Source: Aquilaria yunnanensis
Taxonomy: Eukaryota > Streptophyta > Magnoliopsida > Malvales > Thymelaeaceae
Direction of reading: 5' to 3'
DNA: 64,000 nt
NCBI GenBank assembly: GCA_039654915.1
Contig: CM077598.1
Coordinates: 76,722,041-76,786,040 of the forward strand
Under the pieces are notes generated by a model, which worked only from the letters and a program-made list of their open reading frames with translations, ran no database searches and was not told the DNA's origin. Positions 33,943 through 47,298 of the stretch are shown here, one piece after another. How positions within the stretch are numbered: the first letter of the stretch is position 1; each line of letters opens with the position of its first letter. The translations under genes and the position numbers were made by a program.

Positions 33943-35261
33943 TTAAGCGTAGAATTTCTTCAGGGCGTCTGAGTGCCAAGTGTTTTTCAATTCTACGCCT
34001 TCGGTGTCGCCAAGTTTGTACACGCCTTTTCGTACTTCGGCAAGAACCAGATAAGGTCCTTCCCAGTTCGCGCGAAGTACTCCGTGGGATGGCTTTCGGG
34101 GTGCAAAGTCAGCATTTTGAAGAACGAGGTCCCCTTTCTTGATTTCTTTTGGCCTGGCTCGTAAATTTATAGCCGCGGCCACTCTTTGCTGGAAAGCTTT
34201 TCTTCTCAGCTCAGCTATTTCTCTGTGTCCGCCGATGAGGTCAAGCTTTGTTCTTAGGCCGAGGTCGTTTCCACCTTCATCAAATACTTGCACTCGTGCT
34301 GATTGTCTAACTATCTCGATAGGGATGAGGGCCTTTGTTCCGAAGACGAGTGAGAAGGGAGTCTCCCCTGTGGCTCTTCGGGGCGTCATTCGGTAACTCC
34401 ATAATACGCTTTGGAGTTCTCCTGGCCATTTCCCTTTTGCTTCCCCCAGTCTCTTTTTCAGGCCATCTTTTATGGTCCTGTTAGATACTTCCACCTGCCC
34501 GTTGCTTTGGGGGTGAGCTACTGGGGCGAAGTGCATCTTTATTTCGAGGTCGCTGATAAATTCCTGGAATCCTTTGTCTCTGAATTGGGATCCATTATCA
34601 GCCACTAGTACCCTCGGTATGCCGAATCTGCATACGATGTTCATCCATACAAACTTCTGCACTTATTTTGCCGAGATAGTTGCTAGCGGTTCTACCTCGA
34701 CCCATTTGGAGAAATAGTCTACTGCTACCACGCAGAATTTCACGCCTCCGGGCGCTGCGGGGAGTGGCCGAATAAGGTCTATACCCCAGACTACGAAGGG
34801 CCAGGGATAGTCAGCCGAAGTTACCATTTCCGAGGGTGCCCTCTGGATGTTCGCGTGTCTCTGGCAACTACCGCATTTTCGGACGAACTGCCTTGCGTCC
34901 TTTCTCAGGGTAGGCCAAAAGTATCCCTAGCAGAGTATCACCGCTGCCATTGCCTCGGTTCCAATGTGTGAACCACACATGCCTTTGTGGACTTCTTCAA
35001 GGATCATTTCAGTATCCTCTTCGTCCACACATCTTTGCAGTGGATTCGCGTATCCCTGTCGGTATAGTTCTTCACCGATTAGGAAGAAATGGCCGCAGCG
35101 CCTTTGCATTTTTGCAGCGCCACCGGGGTCTTCAGGGACCACATTTTCCGTGAGGTAGCTTTTATTTGAATCCCTCCATCCTTTTCCCGAGGTCGCTATG
35201 CTCGGATGCTCTAGCACCTCGGTGTAGGTCTTTGACTTCGCCAAGCAATCTGCTTCGGTGT
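33943..35261 (-). pseudogene. pol: element C pol, integrase part
   Basis: Minus-strand continuation of pol after element B: EADCLAKSKTYTEV, the zinc region (HKGMCGSHIGTEA...C), the D,D,E core (ADNGSQF, GQVEVSNRTIKDGL) and the C-terminus ELKNTWHSDALKKFYA. TAG at 34927-34929 (before GYFWPT) and TAA just before MQKFVW (near 34663) interrupt it. Separated from the RNase H part at 46266 by B with duplication ggtgt. Confidence 0.9.
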
Positions 35262-36138
35262 TGATAGCCAAAGGCTATCGCCTCTATCTGGCCGAACTCC
35301 CTGCCACAAGAATGGCCAGAAGAGACTGGCGATACCCGAGTAAAAATGAGATCATACACCTCGGGAGATAGCCGAAGAGCTCCGAGCCCGGCACGCCAGG
35401 AAACTTGAGGATACTACTAGCCCCCCGAGGTTGTAAACAGATCGCCTTCAAAAAAGAGGCACCAGCTATTGCGGGCCGAACATGATCTCCCCGAAGGCAG
35501 AACTCCCTGAAGCTGGGAACCCCCGAACTGGGTGCGTGTTTCCCGAAGAGGCATCGTCCGTACCAAAGGACGACCTCGCCCAGGGACCTCAGGAGTACGG
35601 CAGGAGCATTTAAGGAAGCATTTAAGGAAGCCTCTGACATGTCCTTCCATAGACGTCATAAAGCCACCTCAATAGGCGCTCTGGCACACTGACGCCATCA
35701 AAATCACATCATGGCCCATCTCAGCACAAGGCTCAAGGCAACCTGCTACCAGCTATCTGTCCCCTACGCGCAGAAACTCAGGGAACATCCGACCGAACAC
35801 GTGTCGCAATCTGAACGGGCTAGGCACTCCTATAAATACCAGGAAATAAATACTTGGCAGGAGGTTGGTTGGCAAAAGGTTTGACTCCCAGACTCTGAGA
35901 AAATCACAGGCAAGACTCTTCAGCCCTTTGTGCTACTTCCTCTGCCTTTTTCTCAGCCACCACTGACTTGGGCGTCGGAGGCTCCCCCCCCCGGAAAAAC
36001 ACTCCGGGGGCCTCCTAACCCTTTGTTTCTGAGCTTTTAGGCACACTCCCTTGGGCGATCCATCGTCCAGGCGTTCTTCCTCCTAGAAGTCTTTCCACCA
36101 GTCACTATGACTATAAACGATGAGGCCCTAGGCCATCA
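35262..36138 (+). repeat. element B 5' LTR
   Basis: 877 bp, TGATAGCC...GGCCATCA. ACACGTGT at 35797-35804 and TATAAATA at 35831-35838. The U5 ATG of gag is at 36107. Confidence 0.95.
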
Positions 36139-37830
36139 TTTGGCGCATCTGTGGGAACCCGCTCTGAGATCGCCGTCGTTGAAACTCGGCGTTCTAAGGA
36201 CAAGGGACTCCCAAGGTCCCCGTCCGCGCCTGAGACACAACCGGCTGCTGAGCAAACACTCCCAAGGACTTCTGCGTCCGAGGAAGATCGCCCTCTAGTG
36301 ATCACCATGAGCTTCCTGAGGGACTTTCAATGTTCGGTCGTGTCTGAAATGACACAGCAGATCGACCGAAGATGGCCACAGCAAACCCAAGCCCAGAGGC
36401 CTCCCTCACCAGCATGCCCTCAGGAGAGAAGCCCCAAGTCTACTCATCATAGTTCGGGAAGCGGAGACCAGCACGAAGAATCCTCCACAGAAAATATACC
36501 CCTCGGGAAACGGCCTATGGGACAAACTGGGTCCAAACGACTGAAAGTCTCACGACGAAGGAGTTCATCGCCTGAAGTGAGGTCCGTATCCCCTCAGCGC
36601 CGAACTCGCTTCCCGAAGAGTCGCTGACGATCTCCATTCCCTGAAGAAGGGCCTAGTGCCACCATGCTTATGGAAAGGATATTAGCATGGCTAGACAGGG
36701 TGGAGAAACAAATGGCCAGAAAACCCGTTTGGGACAGGCTCACTGGAGCCTCCTGCGAAGATGGGTCCCCGTTCACCCGGACCATGGCCGAGGCAGCCAT
36801 GCTAGGTGACTTCAGAGTACCTCGGTTGGAGATTTATGATGGCCGTACTAATCCACAGGCCCATCTGACGAAGTACAGATGCTGCATGATAATGCACGGT
36901 GCTGACGACGCTACCATGTGCAAGTGCTTCGAAGTCACCCTCACAGGGCCAGCAACTGCATGGTACAATTCATTGCCTTCAGGGGCCATCACTGAGTTCC
37001 AGGAGTTGTCCACGGCCTTCACACAGCAATTCATTGGGAGTAGGCCAACGGCGAAGATGCCTGTTCAGATGTTCGACATAGAGCAGAGAAACGGAGAGAC
37101 CATCCGAGACTATGTCGAAAGGTTCAACAGGGAAGCACTGAGCGTCCCAGACTTCCGGCCCGAAATCCATATTCTCGCCATGACACGGGGCCTTCGGCGA
37201 GACTCACAGCTGTTCTACGAGTTCTCAAAGGACCCTCCGGAGACCCTCAGAGAATTTTACCGAAGGGCGGAACAGCACATGACCGCCGAGGAACTAAGAA
37301 TGGCTGGGCCGAAGTCCGATCACCACCGCGCCGAAGGGTCCAATCAACAAGCTCGGCATCCGACCGAACAGGCAGGACGACCTCAGAGGATGCGTGGAAG
37401 GAAACCTCAAAGTTTCACGCCACTGAGCACCACACGGACCAACATCCTCATGGCGCTGGAAAGGCAAGGGACGCAGATTCGGAGACCAAGGGCCATGACT
37501 GCCGATAATAAGAAGAATGCCAAGAAGTTCTGCCAGTTTCATCGCGACCACGGTCATGACATCGAAGACTGCTTCCAGCTGAAGAAGTACATAGAGTCAC
37601 TGATAAAGCAGGGCCAACTTCGGAAATACTTGCGGATGCCATCCCCGAAAGGCAGAAAAATGGAGGAAGAAAGGGCCGAAGATGAGGACTATGACTCCGA
37701 CAGGCGGAGAAAACGAAGTCCAAAAAGGCGCCCTCCACCTCCGATAGGGGTTGTCCAAACAATCACCACGGGGCTCCCATCCTCGGAAAGAAAGCGGAAG
37801 GCCAGAGAAATTGCAGTCATGGAATATCAA
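36107..37830 (+). pseudogene. gag: element B gag, broken
   Basis: The U5 ATG at 36107 is out of frame because of the primer-site deletion; the family frame resumes at MGTRSEIAVVETRRSK (36151). TGA at 36625-36627 stops it in the basic region. It is open again from 36664 through the Gag domain (WYNSLPSGAITEFQELS, YVERFNREALS) and the zinc knuckle CQFHRDHGHDIEDC (about 37531-37572). B retains CAA where A has TAA at 7663. Confidence 0.88.
36141..36158 (+). other. element B primer-binding site, 1 bp short
   Basis: TGGCGCATCTGTGGGAAC. Against A it lacks one base, which shifts the U5-started gag frame here (reads ...GHHLAHLWEPA). It would also weaken primer pairing. Confidence 0.8.
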
Positions 37831-40800
37831 AATCCAGCAAAGAAGCTGGCCCGCAAAGACGGATCCACCATCGTCTTTCCCCACGACGATCCGCTGCTGA
37901 TCATGGCGAGGATAGGGAGCTGGGACGTCAAAAGGGTGCTGCTTGATGACGGATCAAATGCGGATGTCCTATTCTCGCACTTACTCCCAAGCTTGGGCAT
38001 TTCCAGTAGCGAGCTTAAGCCAGTCACCTCACCAACCTTCGGGGTGGGACCATCCGAACTGCCCGTTCTCGGATGGATTGACCTCCCACTGATGATGAGA
38101 GGGACTTCGGTAGATGAAGCAGCTGAGTTGTACGCTTCCACAATGGTGAGGTTCATCGTCATGGATGTCCCGTCCTCGTACAACGCCATCCTTGGAAGGC
38201 AGACATAGGGAAACCTGCACATTCACCCTGATGTGAAGTACTTGACTGTCACATTCGCCACCAAGGATGGAGACGCAGAGATCTTCATAGACTAGGCCGA
38301 GGTAAGAAAGGTGTTTGTGAAAGCACAAAAGGCCCCTGCGAGCAACTTCGCACAAACAATGGAGCCAAAGGCGCTAGAAAAAGGCAAAGAAGAAGATCTT
38401 GCAAAAGCGAAAATGGAAATAGTAGAACTTATCCCAGGACAATCTACCCGAATAGGGAAGAGCTTGGCCGAAGGTGAGAAAGAAAAACTTGTATCTTTTC
38501 TGCTGAAAAATAAAGATCTGTTTGCCTACTCGCCGAAAGATATGCCAGGAGTAAACTCTGGCATAATACAGCATAGCCTCAAAGTAAGCCTGAAAGCAAA
38601 ACCTGTCCAGCAAAAGAAACGAAGCATCTCAGCCCACAAGAGCAACTTTGTCAAAACCGAGGTCCAGCGTCTGTTAGACGCCAAAGTCACAGGGAGGTGA
38701 AGTACCCCGAATGGTTAAGCAACGTGGTCATTGCCACAAAAGAAGGTAGCAGCAAACTCCAGATGTGCATCGACTTCAGAAACTTGAACGATGCTTGCCC
38801 AAAAGACTCATACCCTCTGCCGCCAATAGATCAACTGGTAGATTCAACTGCTGAATATGGGCGCCTAAGTTTCCTGGACGCCTTCAGTGGCTACCATCAA
38901 ATAAGGATGGACCCCGAAGATGAAGAAAAAACCGCCTTCATCACCGAGGGAGGAACATACTGCTATGTCAGGATGCCCTTCGGGCTCAAAAATGCAGGAG
39001 CCACCTACCAAAGGCTGATGAACAAGGTCTTTAAAGAACAAATGGGGAGAAACATGGAGGTGTATGTTGATGACATGATAGTCAAGAGCAAGCTCCCTCA
39101 CAACCACTTTACAGATCTAGAGGAAACCTTCCAAAAGCTCAGAGCCTTCGGGATTCGGCTCAATCCTGAAAAATGCGTCTTCGGAGTAACCTCGGGAAAA
39201 TTCCTTGGGTACATGGTATCCGAAAGAGGCATTGACGCTAACCCCGAGAAGATGAAGGCGTTGCTTGAGTTTCGAACTCCGGCCACAGTCAAAGACGTTC
39301 AGAGGCTCACCGGAAGAATAACCTCCCTGAGCAGGTTTATTTCCAGGTACGGAGATAGGTGTCGACCTTCCTTCAAAGTCCTCACAAAGGCAACAAAAAT
39401 GGAAGGCGACCTCGGAAGGAATGATCACCCTTGGGGTGAAGATTGCCAAAAGGCCTGGGAAGAACTCAAAGTCTACTTGGCTAGCCTGCCGACTCTGCGA
39501 CAACCTCGGGAGGGAGAACACCTCGTTTTGTACCTCGCCGTCACGGAGAAAGCTGTAAGCTCGGTCCTCGTGAAAGAAGAAGGGCCAAAGCAATGGCCAG
39601 TCATTACATCAGCAAATCCCTATATGGCACCGAAGTCAGGTACCCTCTGCTTCAAAAAGCTATATACGCCTTGGTGCTTGCAGGGAGAAGGCTGCGACCA
39701 TACTTTCAGGCTCACCACATCATCGTCCGAAGTAGTCTACCACTACAGGATGTTATGAAGAAAGTTGATCATTCGGGAAGGCTCTCCAAGTGGTGCATAG
39801 AGCTTGGCGAACACGAAATCATAGATGAACCTCGGAAGGCCATAAAAGCTCAAGCACTGGCAGACTTTATCGCCGAAGTACCCACCACTAAGGAAAGCCA
39901 CATGGATCCGAACGGAGGTGAGCCATAGTGGACCTTACATGTTGACGGAGCCTCAGGATCCGAACACCAGGGAGCTGGAGTAGTTATCAGAGGACCCGAA
40001 GGCCTAGAGGTAAAGAAGGCTATTAAGTTCAGCTTCAGCGTCACTAACAATGTGGCAGAGTATGAAGCCCTCATAGCGGGATTACGCTTGGCCAGAAGGA
40101 TTGGCGTGAGAAACTTAAAGGCTCACAGCGATTCCCAGCTGGTAGTTCGGCAAACGGCAGGAGATTATGAGGCGAAGGACCCAAAATTTGGCAAAATACC
40201 ACGAGCTGGTAGCAAAGCTCATCCAAGAGTTTGACGCCGTACGGATCGAAAATGTACCTTGGCGGAATAACACAGAGGCAGATTGCTTGGCGAAGTCAAA
40301 AACATACACCGAGGTGCTAGATCACCCGAGCATCTCAGTGCTGAGCATAGCGACCTCGGGAAAGGGATGGAAAGATCCCATAAAAAGATACCTCGTAGAA
40401 AATGTGCTCCCCGAAGACCCCGGCGACGCTGCAAAACTGCAAAGACGCTCAGGCCGATTCTTCCTGATTGGTGAAGAATTATACCGACAGGGATATGCAA
40501 ACCCGTTGCAAAGATGCGTGGATGAAGAGGATACTGAAATGGTCCTTGAAGAGGTCCACGAAGGCATGTGTGGTTCACATATTGGAACTGATGCCCTTGC
40601 GGCGGTGATACTTCGCCAAGGATACTTCTGGCCTACCATGAGAAAGGATGCAAGGCAGTTCGTCCGAAAATGTGGTAGTTGCCAGAAACACGCGAACATC
40701 CAGAGGGCACCCTCGGAAATGGTATCCTCTGCCGACTATCCTTGGCCCTTCGCAGTCTGGGGTATAGACCTTATTGGGCCACTCCCCACAGCACCAGGAG

Positions 40801-41603
40801 GCATGAAATTCTGCGTTGTAGCAGTGGACTATTTCTCTAAATTGGTCGAGGCAGAACCGCTGGCAACTATCTCGGTAAAAGAAGTGCAGAAGTTCGTATG
40901 GAAGAACATTGTATGCAGATTTGGCATACCGAGGGTACTAGTAGCTGATAATGGATCCCAATTCATAGACAAAGGATTCCAGGAATTTATCAGCGACCTC
41001 GGAGTAAAAATGCACTTCGCCCCAGTAGCTCACCCCCAAAGCAACGGGCAGGTGGAAGTATCTAACAGGACCATAAAAGATGGCCTGAAGAAAAGACTGG
41101 CGGAAGCAAAAGGGAAATGGCCAGGAGAACTCCAAAGCGTATTATGGAGTTACCGAACGACGCCCCGAAGAGCCACAGGGGAGACTCCCTTCTCACTCGT
41201 CTTCGGTACAGAGGCTATTATCCCAATAAAGATAGTTCGACCTTCAGTACGGGTGCAAATATTTGATGAAGGTGGAAACGACCTCGGCCTAAGAACGAAG
41301 CTCGACCTCGTTGGTGAACACAGAGAAATAGCCGAGCTGAGGAGAAAAGCTTTTCAGCCAAGAGTGGCCACGGCTATAAACTTACGGGCCAGGCCGAAAG
41401 AGAACAAGAAAGGAGACCTCATTCTCAGAAAGGCTGACTTTGCACCCCGAAGGCCGTTCCACGGAGTACTTCACGCGAACTGGGAAGGACCATATGTGGT
41501 TCTTGCCAAAGTACGAAAAGGCGTGTACAAGCTTGGCAACGCCGAAGGCGTAGAATTGAAAAACACTTGGCACTCAGACGCCTTGAAAAAATTCTATGCC
41601 TAA
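37831..41603 (+). pseudogene. pol: element B pol, broken; integrase part open
   Basis: Protease LLDDGSNADVLF (about 37940). TAG at 38206 and 38293, a 1-bp deletion near 38690, RT with YVDD at 39063-39074, a 1-bp deletion near 39602, TAG at 39926, a 1-bp insertion near 40185. From 40167 a 478-codon frame covers the end of RNase H, the integrase zinc region (HEGMCGSHIGTDA...CGSC), the D,D,E core and the C-terminus to TAA at 41601. Domain order is as in A. Confidence 0.92.
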
Positions 41604-42258
41604 GGTTGAGCGGAGGAATTGCGTTGTATGAAAAATATTCTAAGTACAGAAGTGTGTTGAGAAAATTTCTTAAGTGCAGAATTGTACAGAATTCCGTGAA
41701 GATGCTCACCACAAGCGCAGATATGACTTTCCTAAGTCCCTTGAGCCATCATGCTCGAGAAAGATGGAAAAATCTCCCAGCAGTACTCACCGAAATAAGC
41801 GTAGAGACAGTTTTCCGAAGTCCCTTGAGCCATCACGCTCGGAAAAATGGAAAACAGAAAACTCTCGAAAGATTTCCTAAGTCTCTTGAGCAAACATGCT
41901 CGGGACAAGAGGAAAAGAAGGAAAATTTTGACTAAGTGTTTTCCGAAGTCCCTCGAGCAAACGTGTTCGGAACAAAATGGAAATGCAAAACCTGTAAAAA
42001 GACTTAGATTTTACAGACCTTCCAAAAAAAGCCTCCAGAGCAAATAGGCTCGGCCAACAGAAGGTAATAAAGTTTCTTTGATTGCAGGTTTTCCGAAGTC
42101 TCTTGAGCAAAATGTGTTCGGGGCAATGAAAATAAAGAAACTTGAAGAAACACTTAGCCAAAAAAAGTGTTCATTAAAGAGTAAGCTGCTTTACAATAAA
42201 GAAGTGCCCGAAGAAGGAATACAAAATAGAAGGGAAGGAAAAGGAGCCTTAAAATAGC
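41604..42258. repeat. element B spacer with repeated motif
   Basis: No gene. As in A, a motif of the type TTCCGAAGTCYCTTGAGC with CRTGYTCGG downstream recurs about five times (41735-42125), between the convergent ends of pol and the antisense gene. Confidence 0.6.
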
Positions 42259-44683
42259 CTAAGGGTTCGCGGCGTCCCGAAAGCCGCTTGCTTGCCCACC
42301 CTTTTCCGCCACCTTCGGCGCTGGAATTGAAGGACGAAGCTTCAAGTGTTCGACCTTGGACCATTCCCACCGGGGTCCCTCAGGAATGTTTAGAGCCTCT
42401 AGAAAAGAGAGGTCTAGATCTGGGAACCTCTGGAGGACCTGGTGCCGAGCAAGGCAGAAGCCGTCCTGAAAAGTGACCTTGGCCATTTGATCAGACTTGC
42501 TCTTCTCAAGCTCGAGGTCATCAAGCTCGTCCTTCAGATCCGCGATCTCCTCGTCCAGTGCCTTTATCTGCTTCTTCCCCTTCGAATCCTTCTTCAAGGA
42601 CTTGACCTTGGCTGCAAGGATGTTTTTCTCAACTGTCAGCGCCAGTATGAGCTTGTCAGAATCTGACTTATCCTTTAGGAGCTCCTCGTTGGCGGCCAGT
42701 ATTCCATTTATCTGCTCGTCGAGGTCAGCAATCTTCCGGGAGAAATCCTTCTCAAGTTCTTCTTTCTCCATCCGGAACTCCTCCCGAAGGGCGGCGACTT
42801 CTTCCTTCACAGCGTGTGACAGCTGCTGGTTCTCGGTGATCAATGCCAAGCAAGTGGCCTTTGCCTTCTCTAAGGCCTCTAAGGCCGAAGCTCAGAACTT
42901 CGCCTGCCTGGCCACCCGAACTCGGAGAAAGCCGGAGTATCCCAGCAGCTGCAAAAAGATGAACGAAAGGTCAGTAAGAGCCAGGCACTTAGGAAAAATT
43001 GAAGGGAAAAAGGTGTGAAGAACATACCTAAGCAGCATGCTTGGTGACTTTGGCGGCAAGGGTGTCATCATCCGGATGGGCCGCTGCAATAGCCTTGAAG
43101 GAGGCCTCTGTAAGCACCACCTCCAAAATTTGCTTCGCCATTTCAGGACAGTCCTCGGAGTACAAGTTCATGTCCTCCGTGAATGTCCAGAAAGGCTCTC
43201 TGGGAACCTTCCCTTGCGGGACTTTGGCGTCGCGAAGGGCCCGCGCCTTCGCGTGTTCGGTCGCCCATCCAGGGGTAAGCAACTCCCCTGCGTGGAAAAA
43301 ATGAGAAGGAAGTTAAAGACAAAGAAGAAAATCCAGAAAAGCAAAGGAACTGTACCGTACTTTATCTGAAGACTAACTTGGAGGGACCTCGACAACGACG
43401 TCCTCGGAGTCCTCAGCCTCCTCGGTCGAAATGCCCTTACCCTTCTGCCTGCGCCGCTCCACGGCAGAAGGTGCCTCTACCACGGCGTCCAGAAGGACTT
43501 GTGACGGGGTAGGACTTTGGGGAGGGGCGTCGGTGTGAGGGACGTCGGTGGCGGCAGGAACCTCGGCCGAAGGATCGAGCAGCGAAGCGACAGCGGCCCC
43601 AGCGTCCTCACTTTCCTCCCCAATACTTTCCGAAGGGGAGGAAAGAACAGTCTTCTTCGCCCGTTTAGCCGAAGGACCAGCACCGACAGACTTCCGCCTT
43701 CGGGAAGTTGCCTTCTTTGTCTGCTCCCCCTTCTCCACTTGGCCGGAGAAAAGGGACTTGTAATAGGCGGCAGTCCCGTCGCCCATATCTGAAAAAGAAG
43801 AGAAATATCAGCGTAAGTCTGAGGAAGAAAATAGCAAGGGAGTAGAAGACAACTCACTTTCGACAAGCATTTCGAAAGAAATTTCCTCCTTAAGAAGCTT
43901 GACCAACCAGGAATCCTTCCCGGCGATGGCAGGACTGGCATCTTGAGGTCAGTCTCGTGCTCCTTCACCACCTTTAGTTCCCGAAGGACCTCTTCGGTCA
44001 TCAACTTCCAGTTGATAGGAAAAGGGTAAAGGGCACGCGGTGTGACCTCGGGAGTCCAGTCAGAGACAGCCCGAATGCGGGCGTCGAAATCCGTGAACAC
44101 GGGAGCCAACTCTGGAGTCAGCAGCATCCTCGACATTCAGTATTCCCTGAGCCCATTTGGTCGGGACGAACGACCAGGCCTCAACCATCTTCAGGAAGAA
44201 GAACTTCTGTTGCCACCCCCGCCAGCTGTCCTTAGTGGTGAAGGTGAACTTGAAGTTTTTGCTCCCGGATCCCCGAGGTAGCATGAAATAGAAGGCACCC
44301 TTCGGGACCACAGAGAGCTTGTAGTACTGCATGAAGATTATAAAATGGGGTTCTATCCCGAACACGCCACACATGCAGAGGAACGCGTTAAAATAGCAGA
44401 ACGAGTTCGGGGGAAGCTGGTTCACAGCAATGCCATGAAATTGGCAGAACTTGCAAACCATCTTCGGGGGAGGATACCAAAGACCGGCCTTCAGCTGGGC
44501 TCAGAAAATGGTAACCTCGTTTCTGTGGTTTGAAAAAGCATAATGGGTAGAACGAGGCAGCCTAGTAATGGCGTAAGAGGGAATAAAGAACTTTTTCTTC
44601 CACCTCTCTAACTTTGCAGGGGTGGTGCAACAAGGATGGGCTAAAAGAGGCTGCCAGCTCTCAGGGATAGGCATTGTAGACAT
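42259..44683 (-). pseudogene. element B antisense spliced gene, broken
   Basis: Exon 1 44683-43858 (MSTMPIPESWQPLL; YFMLPRGSGSKNF), with TGA for Arg before AQLKAG (near 44504) and small deletions near 44140 and 43945. Intron 1 is 43857-43789. Exon 2 43788-43378 is one open frame (MGDGTAAYYKSLF...VVVEVPPS), so it shows the full exon A has lost. Intron 2 is 43377-43288. Exon 3 is 43287-43028 and ends in TAG where the family has CAG. Intron 3 is 43027-42949. Exon 4 is 42948-42259, with TGA near 42895, then a coiled coil and LDLSFLEALNIPEGPRW. Function unknown. Confidence 0.74.
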
Positions 44684-44939
44684 GAAAGCGAGTTTGGGAA
44701 AGACAAAAAAAAAAAAACAGTTTCCAGAAAAAACTCCAAAGAACAGAGAGATCAAAACACTTTGGAAAACAAAAACCCACCAAAAGATTTGCCAAAGTTT
44801 GAGGACGCAGTCGTGAAAGTTGGTTGGAAAAAGCTCTGATTAAGGCAGCTCCGCCAAAGAAAGCAAGAAAGTGCAAGAACAGGGGCAAAGCAGTGAAGAG
44901 CAGAAGAAAAAGAAAAAGGAACTTATGATGGAACGAGCC

Positions 44940-44946
44940 ATTTATA
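44940..44946 (-). promoter_or_regulatory. TATA box of element B antisense gene
   Basis: TATAAAT on the minus strand, about 260 bp upstream of the ATG, as in A. Confidence 0.65.
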
Positions 44947-45371
44947 AGCCAGAGGTGGGTAACCGAAACGTCGTCATAAGTACCCTTTGGAGGTGAACCG
45001 TCGCCGTAACTGCCCTCTGCACCTGAAAAGGCACGCCCTCTGTAACCGATGCAACTCTCCTCCAATGGCAAAGCGCCACGTGTTAGCCGCCGCGCCAAAA
45101 CGGGGACACGTCTCCTGACATCCATAGGAAAAAGGGGGCACGTCTTCTGACATCCCTAAAAAGCTGGGATGTGTCGCTCAGACTGACACGCTTGGCCATC
45201 AGACCTGCAGAAAAAAAGAGCTGGCCACCTCGAGGACACCAAGAGAGAGGCCAAGGCCGAACAGCCCTTTGGGCAAAAGGTGCATCCTCGGAACAGGTTG
45301 AGCTTCCTAAGAGACTCCCAAGAACAACCTCGGAAAGAGATGCAAAACTGAAGTCTTCACTTCGGCTTTCC

Positions 45372-45382
45372 AAAGGGGGGCA
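45372..45382 (+). other. element B polypurine tract
   Basis: AAAGGGGGGCA directly before TG and the 3' LTR, identical to A. Between the antisense promoter and this tract lies one unit of the 81-bp repeat (from 45230). Confidence 0.85.
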
Positions 45383-45384
45383 TG

Positions 45385-46260
45385 TGATAGCCAAAGGCTA
45401 TCGTCTCTATCTGGCCGAACTCCCTGCCACAAGAATGGCCAGAAGAGACTGGCGATACTCGAGTAAAAATGAGATCATACACCTCGGGAGATAGCAGAAG
45501 AGCTCCGAGCCCGGCACGCCAGGAAACTCGAGGATACTACTAGCCCCCCGAGGTTGTAAACAGATCACCTTCGGAAAAGAGGGACCAGCTATTGCGGGCC
45601 GAACATGATCTCCCCGAAGGCGGAACTCCCTGAAGCTGGGAACCCCCGAACTGGGTGCGTGTTTCCCGAAGAGCCACCGTCCATACCAAAGGACGACCTC
45701 GCCCGGGGACCTCGGGAGTATGGCAGGAGCATTTAAGGAAGCATTTAAGGAAGCCTCTGACATGTCCTTTCACAGACGTCATAAAGCCGCCTCAATAGGC
45801 GCTCTGGCACACTGACGCCATCAAAATCACATCATGGCCCATCTCAGCACAAGGCTCAAGGCAACCTGCTACCAGCTATCTGTCCCCTATGCCCAGAAAC
45901 TCAGGGAACATCCGACCGAACACGTGTCGCGATCTGAACGGGCTAGGCACTCCTATAAATACCAGGAAATAAATACTTGCCAAGAGGTTGGCTCGCAAAA
46001 GGTCTGACGCCCAGACTCTGAGAAAATCACAGGCAAGACTCTTCAGCCCTTTGTGCTACTTCCTCTGCCTTTTTCTCAGCCACCACTGACTTGGGTGTCG
46101 GAGGCTCCCCCCCCGGAAAAACACTCCGGGGGCCTCCTAACCCTTTGTTTCTGAGCTTTCAGGCACACTCCCTTAGGTGATCCATCCTCCAGGCGTTCTT
46201 CCTCCCAGAAGTCTTTCCACCAGTCACTATGACTATAAACGATGAGGCCCCAGGCCATCA
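45385..46260 (+). repeat. element B 3' LTR
   Basis: 876 bp, ending CCATCA directly before the duplication ggtgt. Confidence 0.95.
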
Positions 46261-46265
46261 GGTGT

Positions 46266-47293
46266 TTTTCCGCCGAGGTACATTTTTGATCCGTACGGCG
46301 TCAAACTCTTGAATGAGTTTTGCTACCAGCTCGTGGTATTTTTCCAAGGTTGGGTCCTTCGCCCCATAGTCTCCTGCCGTCTGCCGAACTACTAGCTGGG
46401 AATCGCTGTGAGCCTTTAAGTTTCTCACGCCAATTTTTCTGGCCAGGCGTAATCCCGCTATAAGGGCCTCATACTCAGCCACATTGTTAGTGATGTTGAA
46501 GCTAAACTTGATAGCCTTCATTACATCCAGGCCTTCGGGGCCTCTGATAATTACCCCAGCTCCTTGGTGTTCGGACCCCGAGGCTCCGTCAACATGTAAG
46601 GTCCATTCTGGATGACTGTCCTCAGTGGTGGGTATTTCGGCAATGAATTCTGCCAGTGCTTGAGCTTTTATGGCCTTCCGAGGTTCATAGGTGATATCGT
46701 GTTCACCAAGCTCTATACACCACTTGGAGAGCCTTCCCGAATGATCCACTTTCCTCATAACGTCCCGTAGTGGTAGGCTACTTCGGATGATGATGGGGTG
46801 AGCCTGAAAGTATGGTCGCAGCCTTCTCCCTGCAAGCACCAAGGCGTATATAGCTTTTTGCAGCAGAGGGTACCTGACTTTGGCGCCATGCAGGGATTTG
46901 CTTACATAGCAGACCGGCCATTGTTTTGGCCCTTCTTCTTTCACGAGGACCGAGCTCACAGCTTTTTTCGTGACGACGATGTATAACACGAGGGGCTCTC
47001 CCTCGCGAGGTTGTCGCAGAGTCGGCAGGCTGGCTAGGTATATTTTGAGTTCTTCCTAGGCTTTTTGACAATCTTGATCCCAAGGATGATCATCCCTTCC
47101 GAGGTTGCCTTCCTTTTTTGCTGCCTTAGTGAGGACTTTGAAGAAAGGCCAACACCTATCTCCGTACCTGGAAATGAACGTGCTAAGAGAGGTTATTCTT
47201 CCGGTGAGTCTCTGCACATCTTTTACTGTGGCAGGAGTTCGAAACTCGAGCAGAGCCTTAATTTTTTCGGGGTTAGCATCGATGCCTCTTTTG
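46266..47293 (-). pseudogene. pol: element C pol, RT end and RNase H part
   Basis: Between B and D. Minus strand: ERGIDANPEKIKALLEF (RT end), TAG at 47056-47058 after QDCQKA, LPTLRQPREGEPLVLY (first RNase H/tether), then the second RNase H: VDGASGSEHQGAG, AEYEALIAGL, AHSDSQLVVRQ, ending VPRRKN at the B insertion. Confidence 0.92.
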
Positions 47294-47298
47294 GATAC

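Larger units (their letters stand above)
35262..46260 (+). mobile_element. element B: complete Tat-type LTR retrotransposon, defective
   Basis: 10,999 bp, sister of A, inserted in the RNase H/integrase boundary of C's pol. Target duplication ggtgt at 35257-35261 and 46261-46265. LTRs of 877 and 876 bp differ at about 34 sites by eye (about 3.9%). Same gene order as A. At least four in-frame stops and three 1-bp indels are seen in gag-pol, although the integrase part is open. Confidence 0.95.
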